Source: Puccinellia tenuiflora (taxonomy: Eukaryota; Streptophyta; Magnoliopsida; Poales; Poaceae). Taken from it: a stretch of DNA of 64,000 nucleotides. The stretch covers positions 695,011 to 759,010 of the forward strand of contig QRDG01000519.1 in the NCBI GenBank assembly GCA_012064385.1. Reading direction: 5' to 3'. Of the stretch, positions 11,224 through 23,341 are shown in pieces. A model generated the notes under the pieces. That model was given only the letters and a program-made list of their open reading frames with translations. It was not told the DNA's origin and did no database searches. Within the stretch, counting starts at the first letter, position 1. Each line of letters starts with the position of its first letter. A program made the translations under genes and the position numbers.

Positions 11224-14200
11224 TGTAACAGCCCCAGTTTAGTACCCTAAAATATGGGCCAAATTTTCACTTTTTGTTTTGCATTGCATCATGGCATCCA
11301 ATTAAAATTTGCTAATCTAAATGAATCAATACTTGCAAATTAAAGGCTAGGGAAGGCAAAACCCTTCCTCACTTTTCCAAACTAAATGCATTGCCCAAAA
11401 TGGCCAAACCAAATGCAAAGCTCAAGTTGGCAAAATACTTTATTCCTGAACTTCCAAATGGTTTAGGAAGTTCCACCTTTGCTTCTTATCCCCAATTCTC
11501 ATTTTCCAAATTTAGTCAATTGAGAAATAAATATGAGGATTTAAATAGGCTTAATTCAATTTCTATTTTTGGAACCAAGTTAAGTTTCCAAAAATTCAAA
11601 CTAAAATTATGGGGTGCTTCAATATTATTGTGAGAGCCTCCATGAATATTTTCATTATTTTTGGAAATACTAAAGTGCTTCAAATAAATGTATTTTGCAA
11701 ATTGTCAAAAATGACCATAATGCAACACCTGAACAAACCTGGACCTAAGCATTTTATTTTGGGGAACCAAATTTTGTGGGGCTCCTACATGTCATGGGGA
11801 GGATTTACAAATTTTTACAGAATTTATAAAATCATTTAATGGCCCCAATTAAACTGCAAATACTACTGCAGGACCTTTTTGCAATTAAATTAAATCAGCC
11901 AGGGGGGCATCCACAAGTCTCCCCTTTTCTTTTTCCCCACCGTGACCATGGCACTGGCGCCATCCCTGGCGCCATGCCGACGCCGCACGCCTGCCCCCCC
12001 CCCCCCCTCGTGGCCACTCTCCCCTACTCCGAGGATAAGGAGGCCCCCAAGATGCTTGCCTCTCTCTCCCGCTCCTACTCCCTGGCTTTTTCCCCTGGAA
12101 ACCCTAGCCGAGCTCCATGTCCACCGTGGCCGCCGCCGCCCCCCCTTCAAGTCGCCGGTGACCGTGGCCGCCCCGGAGCAAATGGACGACGCCGTCGTCT
12201 CCGCGTCATCGACCTCTACCTCCCACTCGAGCTGTGCGTGCTAGGGAGCCTCCGGTCGCGCGAATCGCTCCCGCTCCTCCGACTCTGTCCGCCACCGTCC
12301 GCGCGCGATTCCGTCGCCGTTCGAGCTCCTCCGCCTTCACCGAGCGTGCCATTGAGCTCAGGGTGAGATGCTCGTCCTCCAGGACACCGTGCTTCTTCTC
12401 CTCTGCCTCTAGATCCTACTGACGTCGTTGCCTGTTTTCGGCCTCCGCTGCGGCACACCGTCGAAGCTCCTCCCCGACGACCACTTGGTCCCTAGCGCCG
12501 CCTCTGGCCTCCACGTAAACACCCGCCGCGTATGCCCTGTCTAGCTAGTCCTCGTTCGCGCCCTGTCTCCGAAACCGTGCGAGACGTCGCCGTGCTGCGC
12601 GCTCACCGCCGCCGTCCGCGTGGTCACCACGCCAGTCGTGGCACTTGACCGGCCACACGAAAATGTGCTCGCCCGGCCTGCACCCCGGCCTTGGGCCGAC
12701 CCAGAGGCCGGCCGGTTCGGGTGGTGCCCCGGCCTGCACGCCAGCCTGGGCCAGCCACAGACCGGTTGCCTCGGGTCACTGCCCGGCCCATGGCCCGGCC
12801 TGGCCGGCAGTGAGGCCGGCCTGTCTGCCCCTTTGTGGTTTCTCCTTTTTATGAAATAGAGTTAATTCAAATAATTCATATCTTGTTAAATAATGATCCA
12901 AATTGGGCAAATCAAATTTCAAAATGTTCAGGAAAACAAACTCCACCAATTGGAATCATTGTAACTTTCTTTTGGAATTATATTATTTTTGTTATTTAAG
13001 AATTCCTAAAATGGGTTAAATAATACCAAATTGGGAAAAATCATAACTAATTAAATATTTGTCAAAAAATTATGAATTAAATATCAAAGTGATCAACATG
13101 TCAAATGCTATCAAACCATGCACATATCACATCATGATCACAAATTCTTATTTGATGTTATTCATAATGTGCTCAAATGAATTAAATTCAATTATTTAAA
13201 TTAATTTGCTATTTATTCATCGGTGCTCCGAAAATTATAATTAAATTACCGGAATGATCGGAAGAACAAACCCTATCCATTCATGTCATGTTCATGCGTA
13301 TTTGAGCCACTTCTCTAATAATTTGATAATTTATAAAGAATTGTGGTCACTAAGATAATTATGGGGTTGTATCCAAATAATTGCACTAATTATTTTGGCT
13401 CCCCATTTAATTTTGCTTTTAATATATATGATGGTATCTTTGCATCAATTGGACATGTCATCATGTGATTGAGCATTGCATTTTGTGTTCGTGTGATTTA
13501 TGTGTTCTTTGTATTTCTTTTGGGTATCAATAGATTCCGGAGTCGAGGTTAACGCTACTTACCCCGACGAGCAATACTACACGCCCGGGCAGCAAGGCAA
13601 GAGATAACCTAACCTTCTTGGCATTCTAGCATCCTATGTTTTTATCAACTTATTTTATCCACCATAATATTGCATGCAGTTCAAATGTCTCTTTTGGTAA
13701 CTATTAGAGTATCCTATGAATGCATGTTCTTCCCCGAGACAATCACATGTATCCCTACCTATGAAACCTAGGGTTGAAGTGTTGGCCCGAGATAAAGATA
13801 GAATTGATGTATTTATATGCTTAGCCATGCTTAGATAAATGCTTTATGTCCGTTGTAAATTCCATAATTGTTGATGTTGATGGAATGATTCGGGCATGGT
13901 GGATAATTGTGATGCTTAATTAAAATGCTAAGACGGCTTGGGTGAGTTGCCATCGGGGATGGTGTTTTGCCTCACTCTAGCCCCTAGGTGCGAGTTCTTT
14001 ACCTCTTGAACCAAGACGAGCGTGCTGCCATTGGTGGGTGTATGGGCACCTTACTGACCGAATAATTTGTGAGGGGCTTGTCAAGGGTCCTCTAGTTTGA
14101 GTTTTCCATTTGCCGTGTGTGTGAGCGGAAAAAGAATTGACGAGGATGGTGGTGTTTAGGATGTGATGGTGGGGCAGGGCGCTGGGAGCGCTGAACCTGT

Positions 14201-15137
14201 CCTTCCGCCACTGATGGTCCTTGAGTAAGCCTCATGCTTTGTAAAGGTCTAACCGCGCCCGCTCGCCGGCCTTCCCCGGAAGAGGGCCAACAAGGTGAGC
14301 CGGACGGTACCAATGGGTAAAATAGTACACCCCTGCAGGGTTAATCTTTTCGAAAAGCCGTGTCCACGGTTATGGACAACTTGGGAATAGACGATAAGAT
14401 CACAGAGAACCTTAATCTAATTGATATGGCAGCTAAAGGTTGCATAATCAACGTGTGGCAAAGGTTCACTTCCTCGAGGGTGATTCGAGGGGGTGCCTTG
14501 GTGTAGATGAGTGGGTTTGGCTACAAGTAGGTTCGCCGAGAACCGAAGATGACAATGTTACTCTCTTACCCCTTTTATGAAAATATTCTGAATAGACGGT
14601 GCCATGTGTCAATTACGTCCTGTTTATGAAAATCTGGCTTTATGCAAAAATAAATACATATACAGCTTTAGAGCCTCCGTCAATCATTGGGCCTATATCG
14701 CCCTACTAAACTTGCGAGTACATCGTACTCAGTCTCTCTTTGTTGCCTCTATGATTTTGTATTTCAGAGGAGGACGACACCGAGCAGCTAGGTGGGTTCT
14801 TCGTTGATGTCGACTACTAGTCTGGGGTTCCCAGGTGGCAGCTTGGGACCGTGGAACAAGCTGGCTTGGGTGATGTTTATTTGTAGGCCTCTTAGGCCAT
14901 ATATTTGCTTCTTGTTGTTAGACAACACTACCCGCTTCCGCTTGTTGAATTGATGGTCTGTGACCTTTTGTTGTGTAACATTTGTATTCTTCTCATTATA
15001 TGAGTTGCTATATGTTTTGTGTCGTAGAGTCATGCGATGTGCCAGTTTGTTCCACAAGTCTCGATCTCTGTGTTATACCTTGATGGTTGTGCCAATTACA
15101 TAGCCTCTCTGTATAATTCCGGGGTCGGGGCGTTACA
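11224..15137 (+). repeat. Element A 3' LTR
   Basis: 3914-bp copy of the 5' LTR with the same ends. Differences include a longer C run near 11996-12008 and scattered transitions. The second three-stem module is at 14331-14369, with arms identical to copy 1. Confidence 0.93.
14331..14369 (+). other. Three-stem module in LTR A (copy 2)
   Basis: CCCTGCAGGG 14331-14340, CTTTTCGAAAAG 14346-14357, CCGTG-TC-CACGG 14358-14369; identical to copy 1. Confidence 0.75.
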
Positions 15138-15435
15138 AAAGTTCATTTCACAACAAAAAGGAAGTTCAGATAATCTTCCCTTATATAAAAATTGAAAAAA
15201 GTTGTGTACAGCAGGTCACTCTTTCATACGAAAAAAGTATGAAAACAGGGAAAGAAATTCATATATATTAAACAAGAGTAGTTTATTTTACATTAGATCC
15301 CTTGACAAACCAAAATAACTAAGTGGTCCATGGGAAACGAAATAGAGCAGATGAGGAGTAAAAGATAAACAAAATATATTTGGGAGGGGAATTGGAGGGA
15401 GGGAAGGAGGGAGAGAGAAGCAGGAATGCTTCTAA

Positions 15436-18400
15436 TCAGGTATCCTTGCCTATTTCTTGAGTGCTTTCTTCCGACCAATTGCGCAATTTGTCAGCACAAA
15501 AAGTAACGACATCGGGCTGTATCTCTTCATCTGACTTACCGCTTCTTGCTTCTTCCATTTCTTCAGCTGCACCAGGGGCTACATTAACTTGAACAGCAGG
15601 GGGGTCATCAACCTGGGCAGCATGGGCTCCATTGACCTTGACATCTTCCTGTGATTCACTGATGATAGAATTGTCATGCAAGCATACAACTTCTTCGAGG
15701 ATGGAGTCTTTGCTTGAAACAAAAGCTCGATCACTGGATGTACCATAGACATCATCAACATGTCCTTGCCCTGCAACCACATGATCTTTAGCAATGTCAC
15801 ATTGAAAAGGAATATAATCATCAGCCTTCCCAGCTTCACTATCTTCTCCTTCAATATAATTGTGCGGAGGGGTCACAGGAGTGGGCGCAGGATTCACAAC
15901 ATTTTCACGTTCATCCCAGGATCTTTCATCAGCTTTTTCATCAGATTCCTCACAATCCTGCTCGGCTTGTTTTGCTTCATCCTAAAAATAAATAAGAAAT
16001 AACAAAAAGAATCAGAAGAAAGTTCATACGTATTTAGCATAAAAAGATCATATAGAAGAGGTCCCACAAAAAAATTACCTCTGCGTGAGATGCTGATTGG
16101 TCTAAACCTAAGTCATGTAAATAAGCAGCTTTTCCAGGACGGCAAAAAGGATCTGCATCTTCCTCAAGGATCTGCTTTTCTATAGTAGAAGCTTCTCTTT
16201 CATACTGCTTGCATACGGAATCCTGTTTCAAGCGGTACTCAACTAAACCTGTCTGTATATGATATATGGCAGACCTAAATCTGTCAAGCAATTTAGTCTC
16301 ATGTTCTGTCTCCTCTTTGACAGCTTCTGCACTAGGGCCGTGGCCAGGAGGAAAAAGACCCGAAATACGACTCAAACGCTCAGCAGTTGTAGGGGCATTG
16401 TGTGAAAGAGTTTTAACTTTCTCCAGCAGCTCTCCAATTTCCCCAATGGCTGAATCAGAAGAAGATCCATCCATATCTGAAGGACGGTAAGGTTTAAATT
16501 TGTATATTATAGGTGGCTGCTGGGAAAGGATCAATTCGAGCTGAGAACTAGCACAAGGTTTAGGATTGGCTTCAGGATGACTCTGAAGTTCCTCAATAGG
16601 CAAACGGTACGAGTAAGCAATTTGGTTACGACCTTTCCACTGTAAAAATAATAATAACAGAATAAGTTAAACATAAAAACAGTTGCAGTTCACTACAGAA
16701 TTGCTACAAAAAACAAAAATTATGAAAGTAGTTGCAGTTCACTACTACATGCACTATAGTTCAGCATTGAAAAACTAAGAGGTTCACTACTATATATATT
16801 ATAGTTCATAATGAAAACATATTGCAGTTCACTACAAAAGAAATTAAAAAGTTTAGCATTTGTATAACTGCTTAGTTCAGTAATGTTTGCATTGCAGTTC
16901 AGTATGTACACATCTTGCAGTTTACTTATAAATGAATACATCCAACAGAAAAATCACAAGCAAAAGAACATAACAAAAAAAAAATCAAAAGGTAAAAATT
17001 AGAAGTTCACTACTTCATGATGAGAGGTCCACAAGTAAAAAAGAACCTGATAAAAAAATAACCATAGAACATGGAAAAGGGGAAAAAGTTTTACTGACCC
17101 CAAGTTTGCCAAACTTGTAATCTGACAATTCACTTCCCCCATGCTTTTCCATATCGAGTAGAAAAATATCTCTCAGAGGTTTCTCGCGCAAGTAGTTCAA
17201 GCGTGGTGTCTGTATGTGCATTACAGAATACATTGGAGAGTAATAGCGTCAAGCTACATAACTGTGGGGACTAGACCACACCCTTCAGGGCCAGCTTGCG
17301 GGATTGATCTATCCTGGTACTTAGTAGCAGCTCTTTTGATCTCGTCAACTACGAGCTGGCAGAAGTCCATCTTAGCCATTTTTTTGTAGTCCATGTTAAC
17401 AAGCATAGCAGCCTCCCTGCCAATTCGAACTGCAGAACCAGGACATAAAAGCTTGTTATACAATATGGCAAAGAAGACCTTAACAGCTAGGTCAACCTTC
17501 TCAGGATCTTGAACCAAAGTTCCTAAAATCTTCCGCAAGTCTTTAGTATCGATGCTACACTTGCTGTAAATACCGATTTCTCTCTTTAAAATGCCAAGAG
17601 ACTCATCGTGACCAGAGTCGGCAGGCCTAGGTGCAGTGTCACCTCCCATTGGAAAACCAAAAACTTGGTGAATAGCCTCTCTATTCACATGAAGAACCTT
17701 GTCAGATCCACACTAAATTTTCATTGTTGATGTGTCAATAATCATCAAGAGATGGCACATGAGTACACGGGTGACATTGCCCTCAAGAACCCAATCAAAC
17801 ACACACCCGAAACCAGCCTCCACAACCTTAGCCCTGTGAGGCTCCTTCAGCAATTTGGCGGCAGCAAGAACTTCCCCAAGAGAACAACGGATAGTTTGCT
17901 GGAAACGTTTCTTCTCATGGTCTTCGTCAGCAACAAATTTCTTTTTCTGACCCCGTGACTTCTTCAACGACGCTGCTGATTTCTTGCTCACATTATGCTT
18001 CTTCGTTTTTGGAGCGCAAGCTGGCACAGCTTCCATATGGGTCTTCTTCTTCTTACACTGCACAGCAACAAAAAAAAGAGAACAAAGGAATATTAAGAAT
18101 GATGTCTACTAAAAAAGGTGAAGAAGTTCAGTACTGACAGCAAGGATAGTTCACATTAAGCATGATAACATAAAAACATTTACACCCACACTACATAAAG
18201 AATATCACCTTGTCAGTGGGAGCCTGGAAATCTGAAGCATCATCGTCCAACGCAACTACATCAACAGGGTCTGGGACATAAGTCTTGTCAGCACCACGTT
18301 TGCGCTTGGCATGCCTCAATTTGCTGGGAGAGTGTGATTGATGAGAGTTGGTCGTAACATGTGAGCCTGAATAAAAATGAGGGCTGCGCCGAGGGCTTTC

Positions 18401-19576
18401 CAATAATACTTCTTTCTTCTTGGAAACAGCCACCCTCTGTTTCTTATGTGGTGAAACCAATCCACAAACTTCTTCAGTAGGGTCATATGGACAAACAACA
18501 TCGCTTCCATTGTCACTCTTAAACCTCTATGGGTATTTTCTGTAATATAATTTCAAGTTCTCCTGATGCTTAGCTTGCTTAGCAGATTGATGCTCAGCAT
18601 ACTTGGCCAACTGTTCCTGGACATTATGTTCCTGCGTAACCTCCTCAGTACCATCCACGGTTTACGAAGGAGTATCCTACAACACAGGGGTAGAATCCAA
18701 AACAGGAGACTCGTCTGCAATTGATGGCTCAATGTTGTCATTCTGGAACGGCGTCGAGTCAAATATAGGACCAGGTGCCCGTTCACCATTGTCAACATTC
18801 CCATCACCAGTATCAGAACGGCGCAGAAGTGGCGTACGGTCAAAAATAAGGTGGTCGGTTTCATAAGGCATGGCCTTCCCAAGATTTACAGGTGAATCAG
18901 GTGCAGGGTACTCAATATGAAGCTTATATAAAGATTCCATTATTGATGAATCAACACCAGCTGTTTCAAGGATAGAAAATTTATCCAACCCAGATACATT
19001 TTCATCAAAATGAACAGATTTCGTATTTCCTTACAAAAAAAAATAGACAAACGTATAAGAAAACAATGATAGTATGCATAAGATGAAAAATACACATGTG
19101 AATGGAAAATCATATAATATTATGCTTCTACTATCGAAAATCATAATGTCCATTCATTTTACAGAGGTATGCATAAAAAAAGTTCAGAAACATAATACAT
19201 AGAAGTTCACATAAAAATAAAATAACAGTTCACATGAAGCTACAATCTAGTGAAGATAAGCAATAAAGTTTCAGAAACAATAAAGTTCAGAAACATATAA
19301 CATAGAAGTTCACATAAAACTAAAATAACAGTTCACATGAAGCTACGATCTAGTGAACTAACATTGAAGTTCGTTTCATGTGAAAACAAAAAAAACATAT
19401 GAATTGTGTGTACAACAAGTAAGGTATCAGGACACAAAAAAAACACTAGGAGTAACTCACTCATCACAGTACGTAAAAAGTAAAACAGGAAAAATAAACT
19501 AAGAAATTCTAAAAAAAACATAGATCACACAGAAATAGCACAAACCTCCAATGTCAGACGGAGAAACAGGATCCAT
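15436..19576 (-). pseudogene. DUF1985 / plant-mobile-domain-like transposon gene, broken
   Basis: Minus-strand multi-exon gene starting MDPVSPSDIGG (ATG at 19574-19576; donor at 19545) and ending with TGA at 15436. Order: acidic, Ser/Pro/Asp-rich N-terminal region (19020-18200) with basic nuclear-localisation-like patches; a globular segment (18063-17090) with the pattern CHLLMII...NREAIHQVFGFP and later YLREKPL, typical of DUF1985/plant-mobile-type proteins that accompany Ulp1 in grass transposons; then a helical region (16645-16075) and an acidic tail (15983-15436). Damage includes in-frame stops at 18677-18679, 18662-18664, 18527-18529, 17713-17715 and 17254-17256, and a frame change near 17230. 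Four of the five stops fit a lost Gln codon. It could be the upstream half of a single gene with the Ulp1 part, but a terminal TGA follows a plausible C-terminus here. Confidence 0.6.
16680..17050 (+). repeat. AGTTCA-rich intron of the DUF1985-like gene
   Basis: The intron between the exons ending near 17090 and starting near 16645 is packed with GCAGTTCACTAC, TAGTTCAGCAT and similar strings in the same orientation as the copies at 1-960 and 2030-2520. The sequence is nearly interchangeable with the intron at 2030-2520. Confidence 0.6.
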
Positions 19577-20340
19577 TGATGTAAAAACGAAATCGATCTG
19601 GGCGGTGAAAAGATGACGGAGAGGACCTGAGGTGGGGGGGGGGGGGGTAGGAGACGGGCGATATGTCGGGGAAGGATCTGCCTCTACCAGCTATTGAATC
19701 TTGGACCAGATTGAGCGAATCCCTCACAGAGTAAACCCTAAAAAAAAGGGCAACGAGCATCACCCCGCCGCAGTAAAACGATGAGCAGATTTTGCGATTC
19801 GGGGGAGCGCCGTGGGTATGGAGGTCTTCGCGAGCGGGGAAGCACCGTTGGGATGGAGATCTTCGCGAGCACGAGAGCGGCGTGGGGATGTAGGTCGGGG
19901 TAGAGTGGGAGGAGGGGTTAGAGACGGGGAGCGCGTGCCGTCGCAGACCGCGGGTGCGGGAAACTCTCCTCGGGGAAATGGTGGTCCAGACCAATCGGGA
20001 GAGAGAGGAGAAGGAAAATTAATGCTCAAGCGGGGGAAGTGGGTCTGCGGTAATGGGGTGGGTGGTTGTACGTTTGATTGTGAATCGGTAAATTAAGAAG
20101 TTTAGATTGGAAATTAAGAAAAGTTCAGTTGGGACAAATATTAATATACCAGATACAGAAAAAAATCATATACAAACGGAAGTTCATATATACTTGATGC
20201 GAGGTTAACTTAATAAAAGAAAAACCACGAAAAAAAAACACTCCCTACCACTGTCAGATACGAAGTTCATTTTAAAAACATCCGAAGTTCACATTCCGAA
20301 ACGGCGGAAGTTCAAAAGTGTTGTAGAATAGTTATTCTAC
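19140..20340 (+). other. Upstream flank: AGTTCA repeats, G run, terminal hairpin and AT tract
   Basis: First intron and 5' flank of the minus-strand gene. AGTTCA motifs recur at 19180-19375 (two near-identical blocks containing AACAGTTCACATGAAGCTAC) and 20098-20312. A run of about 14 G lies at 19633-19647. The G+C-rich 19780-19990 segment could be the 5' untranslated region and promoter of the minus-strand gene. The block ends with a perfect inverted repeat GTAGAATA-GT-TATTCTAC (20323-20340), followed by about ten AT dinucleotides up to 20360. Confidence 0.5.
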
Positions 20341-20360
20341 ATATATATATATATATATAT

Positions 20361-20688
20361 CTAAAAAAATTCGTATGAACACACATTGGGGAGAGACCAA
20401 TCCGTGCCGTCCAATTGCATCACAATCGTCCTTTCTAGGTGGTCCATACCTTTCCCTTCAAATGTTTTCCGGTTTTCGGAAGCGTTCCACTTATTTCCCC
20501 TTTGATTAGTGGTCCACCTGCGTGTCCTGGTCGTAGCTCCCATAGCCTCGTTCTATAGCTTGTACTCTCCGTTTCACAGCCAACGACAGAGCAATTTTCG
20601 GTGCCACCTTCCTCTCCGTTCATTGTCTCCATAGCGTTTGCTATTTCCTCTCCCCCATCGCAGTAGCAGCGATTCCAGCCCGGTATCC
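20361..20688. other. Unassigned sequence
   Basis: No recognisable coding or repeat structure. Pyrimidine-rich stretches (20560-20670) directly upstream of the ATG at 20689 resemble a plant 5' leader, but there is no independent support. Confidence 0.3.
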
Positions 20689-21246
20689 ATGGCCGCCGGC
20701 GAGGTCCCCATATATATTTGCAACTGCGACGAGTCGGTCGTCACTCGTCAGGTGCTGGTTGACCTATTTCTTTGCGACTTCCGACTCGAGGAAGGATGCG
20801 CTGCTGCTCCGGCATAGGAAACCGCGGGCGCTGGAGCCTCCATGCCCTCGGGTCGTCTGACACAGCCGCTCATCGACCTTTCCTCCGGCTCCTACGGTGT
20901 CCGCCCCCGGTGATCCGAGGTCCATCATGGCCCGACCCCGACCTCCGCACGTCTCGCCATTGTCAGGTCAGCCCTCGCCATGGTCGGGCTATCCCGTGTG
21001 GTTGAAGGCGTCGTCAGGGAGGGAGCTAAGCTACTCCGTCGTCACCGCGCCGGGCGTGAAGGGGAAGCGCGGCGGGAGCTCTGGCGAGGCCATGGTGCGC
21101 CACCCGCTCCTCACACTTGCTGCAGGCTCGCGGGAGGGTGTCCGGCCGTGGCGTGCGGTGAGGAGAGAGAAGGCCTCCTCCAGCCGTGGCGCCTGCTCCG
21201 GCCTTCTCCGCAATCTATGGTCATGCCCCGTTTGCAATTATATTAG
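20689..21246 (+). pseudogene. Degraded G+C-rich reading frame of unknown function
   Basis: From the ATG at 20689 one frame runs 186 codons to a stop at 21244-21246, interrupted only by TAG (20815-20817, codon 43) and TGA (20911-20913, codon 75). Both could arise from CAG and CGA by C-to-T change. The start sits in a good plant context (CCATGGCC). The N-terminal part reads as an ordinary soluble protein with cysteines (ICNCDES) and an aliphatic helix; the C-terminal part is Arg/Gly/Ala-rich. I do not recognise it. G+C-rich DNA gives long frames by chance, so this could be a captured gene fragment or nothing. Confidence 0.3.
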
Positions 21247-21930
21247 GCACTATTCTTGTGATTTATTAGCACCGAATGATGGAGCACGGGCTCAGTTTCT
21301 TACAAGATCGGTGATTTGGGTATAGCATTTATAAGTTCTAGGATATGTTCCAAGTTTCATTAATGTTTGTAAAGAGGAATTTCGTTCATGCTTTGCACAA
21401 GCACAAGCACCGTTTCTGCCTCTTCTGCACAAACACTTGTTTGCGTTATGCCCACAACCTGTTTGCGTTAAACGCAAATGCAGTGAGATGGCTTCATGCC
21501 CATAACCTGTTTGCGTTAATGCTTGCCTGTTTTTCAACGGGAACAAACGTCCAATCTCGTGTTTCTTTCAATGGATTTATGTATCTGTTGCAGCGGTCGT
21601 GCAATGGGGAGGCCGGAATCCCATGGTTCCTCATACCTCGCTGGAGCACTCCGTCCCGGCCACCGCCCCGTGCCCCAGCCCCACGCTCTAGGCGTCGCCC
21701 AGTGTTGATGTGCTGAGCTGCTGGCCTTGCGGATGAGTCGAGTCCGCGACAGTCGTGTAGGACGTCTACACATCTCCACGAGCACCGTCGTGTAGTAGTG
21801 CTACGTAGCACTGCACTTCATGGTGGTTGCTGAAGTCGTGCCTGCTAATCTCCACCGGAGACATAAAATCATCGATGATAGTTGCAGAAGCAGAAACTTG
21901 TGTGTGGGCTGCGTGGTGTTCAAAGCGTGT
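21247..21930. other. Unassigned sequence with a short duplicated segment
   Basis: No gene is recognised. A roughly 20-base string beginning GCCCACAACCTGTTTGCGTT (near 21450) recurs near 21499 with one change, a small local duplication. Confidence 0.35.
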
Positions 21931-23341
21931 TGTAGCGCCCTTGCTTAGAAAAGCAATGACATTCTGTGAAATATGCTATTCCCTGGATCGAGTATGGATA
22001 GCAATTCACAAATAGATGTAATACCATGCATCAATGTTAAATAATTATTACATCGCGAGATCCATAATTAAAATATTCTTTACAAATTGCATAGCCAAAG
22101 GCTAGCTTGAATGCAAAGTTTGGCAGCGGAAACATAAGTAGCATAGAGAGCTTCATCATCTTCATGTGCCACTGGCATTCATGTTGATTGCAAGCTCAAA
22201 AGGTAGACGTCCTCACTCGTCATCGTAATAACCTGCAACATTAACGTTGCACCCCAGGGAATTTGGGTCAATACCTTGTGACAGGCCGGCGAGTGGTACT
22301 TTGGTGGAATATAAAATGACAAGTCTAAATCTATATGCATGTTTGGCTGGTGGAGTTTAAGGCTATTGCATAAAGCCAATTTTTCTACTTTTCATAAGAT
22401 TTTTCATTTCTCAACTTTCTATAAGACGAACTGGCATGAAAACCAGTGTCTCTTCTACTCTTGTTCACCATCAAATTTTATTTATGAAATTGGAATGAGG
22501 AGATTTTCCATCGACATCCTTGTCCAGCTGCTCAGAATTGTCCGTAACCGGGGACACGGCTATGATCATAGTTTTACACTCTCGAGAGGTTGTGCACTTT
22601 CACCACGAGACTCAGTCAACCCATTCATACCTTAACCCTCATTTAGTGAAAAGGAAAGGAGAAGACTGAGACGAGACCTTTGGGAAACAGTCCCCTGTTC
22701 CTCTGGGCAGACCCATACCAGGGGGTCATCACCTGAAATCTGCCGGAATCAGGTTCCTAGAACTTACTTAGTCAAGATAGAGCCATAATATCAAGTGGCT
22801 GCACTGGAAGCAATCTAAACTTGGAGTGACTTAAATCTCTTTGTTCCTGGGTGGCCGTTCACAAGTGCACGTACTCAGGTACCCGCAGAACTGGGCCTGA
22901 GCAGCCACTCAACTTTAAACCACCAATAGAGCAAAACCAATTGCCACCCAGGTAGTTCATTAACTTAGTAGAATTTTTATTCTTTCATACTACAATAAAA
23001 CATTTCAGCATTGCAGTTCTAACTTCTACCAAGTGAATGGGTTCCTAAATCAATAGGAATAAAGGGTGATATACTAAACAGGTCTGCATAGCAATATAGT
23101 AGTACACCTATCATGCATACTACTTAAATAGTCTACAATGCATATATAATAAATAGTAGGTCTTTCATGAAAGGTGTATGCACTTGCCTTTTGGAACTTG
23201 CCGTTGCTCACACACTCTTTTTCAACGTAGCTCATAGCTCTCCGTTCATCTATACAATACAAACATATGGCAATAAGCAACAATACACCAATCCAAAGAA
23301 ACAAACATAACACAAACATGGATAGAAACAAACATATCTAG
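21931..23341 (-). repeat. LTR E fragment, minus strand, truncated by element C
   Basis: Read on the minus strand this ends in GGGCGCTACA at 21931 and contains the three-stem module (22588-22548) with the sequence context seen in LTRs A and B (CCGTGTCC followed by GGTTACGGACA). It therefore looks like the 3' part of a large gypsy-type LTR. There is no primer site on its outer side, so it was a 3' LTR or a solo LTR. It is cut at 23341 by element C, and the other part is not found beyond 34584. Confidence 0.55.
22548..22588 (-). other. Three-stem module in LTR E
   Basis: In minus-strand order: CTCTCGAGAG (22588-22579), CTATGATCATAG (22571-22560), and CCGTG-TC-CCCGG (22559-22548, one mismatched pair). 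Same order and spacing class as in LTRs A and B. Confidence 0.65.

Larger units (their letters stand above)
4804..15142 (+). mobile_element. Element A: non-autonomous large-LTR retrotransposon with TSD
   Basis: Complete LTR retrotransposon. The LTRs are 4809-8715 and 11224-15137, the internal region is only about 2.5 kb, and the target duplication AAAGT occurs at 4804-4808 and 15138-15142. LTRs start TGTAACAGCC and end GTTACA. The primer site is tRNA-iMet type (TGGTATCAGAGC), and a polypurine tract precedes the second LTR. There is no gag-pol reading frame, so this is a LARD-like, mobilised-in-trans element. The two LTRs differ by only scattered substitutions and small indels, so insertion is much younger than the Ulp1 block it interrupts. 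The iMet site and PPT-proximal hairpin suggest a chromovirus-type (Tekay/Del-like) partner; that is inference. Confidence 0.93.
1..20340. mobile_element. Old DNA-transposon-like block carrying Ulp1 and DUF1985-like genes
   Basis: Two minus-strand multi-exon gene remnants (15436-19576 and 975-4751) encode domain types that in grasses are found mainly in transposon-associated genes: a plant-mobile/DUF1985-like region and Ulp1 (C48) cysteine protease domains. The block shares one idiosyncratic non-coding texture, an A+T-rich background with AGTTCA every 30-60 bases, on both sides of retroelement A. This shows that 1-4808 and 15138-20310 were once contiguous. The right limit is placed at a perfect inverted repeat (20323-20340) next to an AT microsatellite, where the texture stops. 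The left end lies outside the window. I found no terminal inverted repeats or target duplication, so superfamily (Mutator-like with Ulp1, or other) is not decided. Confidence 0.6.

Noticed and set aside
1..20340. CACTA transposon identity for the Ulp1 block
   Set aside because: GTTCACTAC strings are frequent, but no CACTA terminal sequence or TIR, and no TNP2-type transposase, is visible.
20323..20364. Helitron 3' end (hairpin followed by CTAA)
   Set aside because: The hairpin is about 20 bases from CTAA, the next base is A instead of T, and no Rep/helicase gene or 5' TC end is seen.
20897..21325. 142-codon plus-strand frame overlapping the 20689 frame
   Set aside because: No start context or motif; the frame from 20689 has the better start and fewer problems, and even that one is weak.
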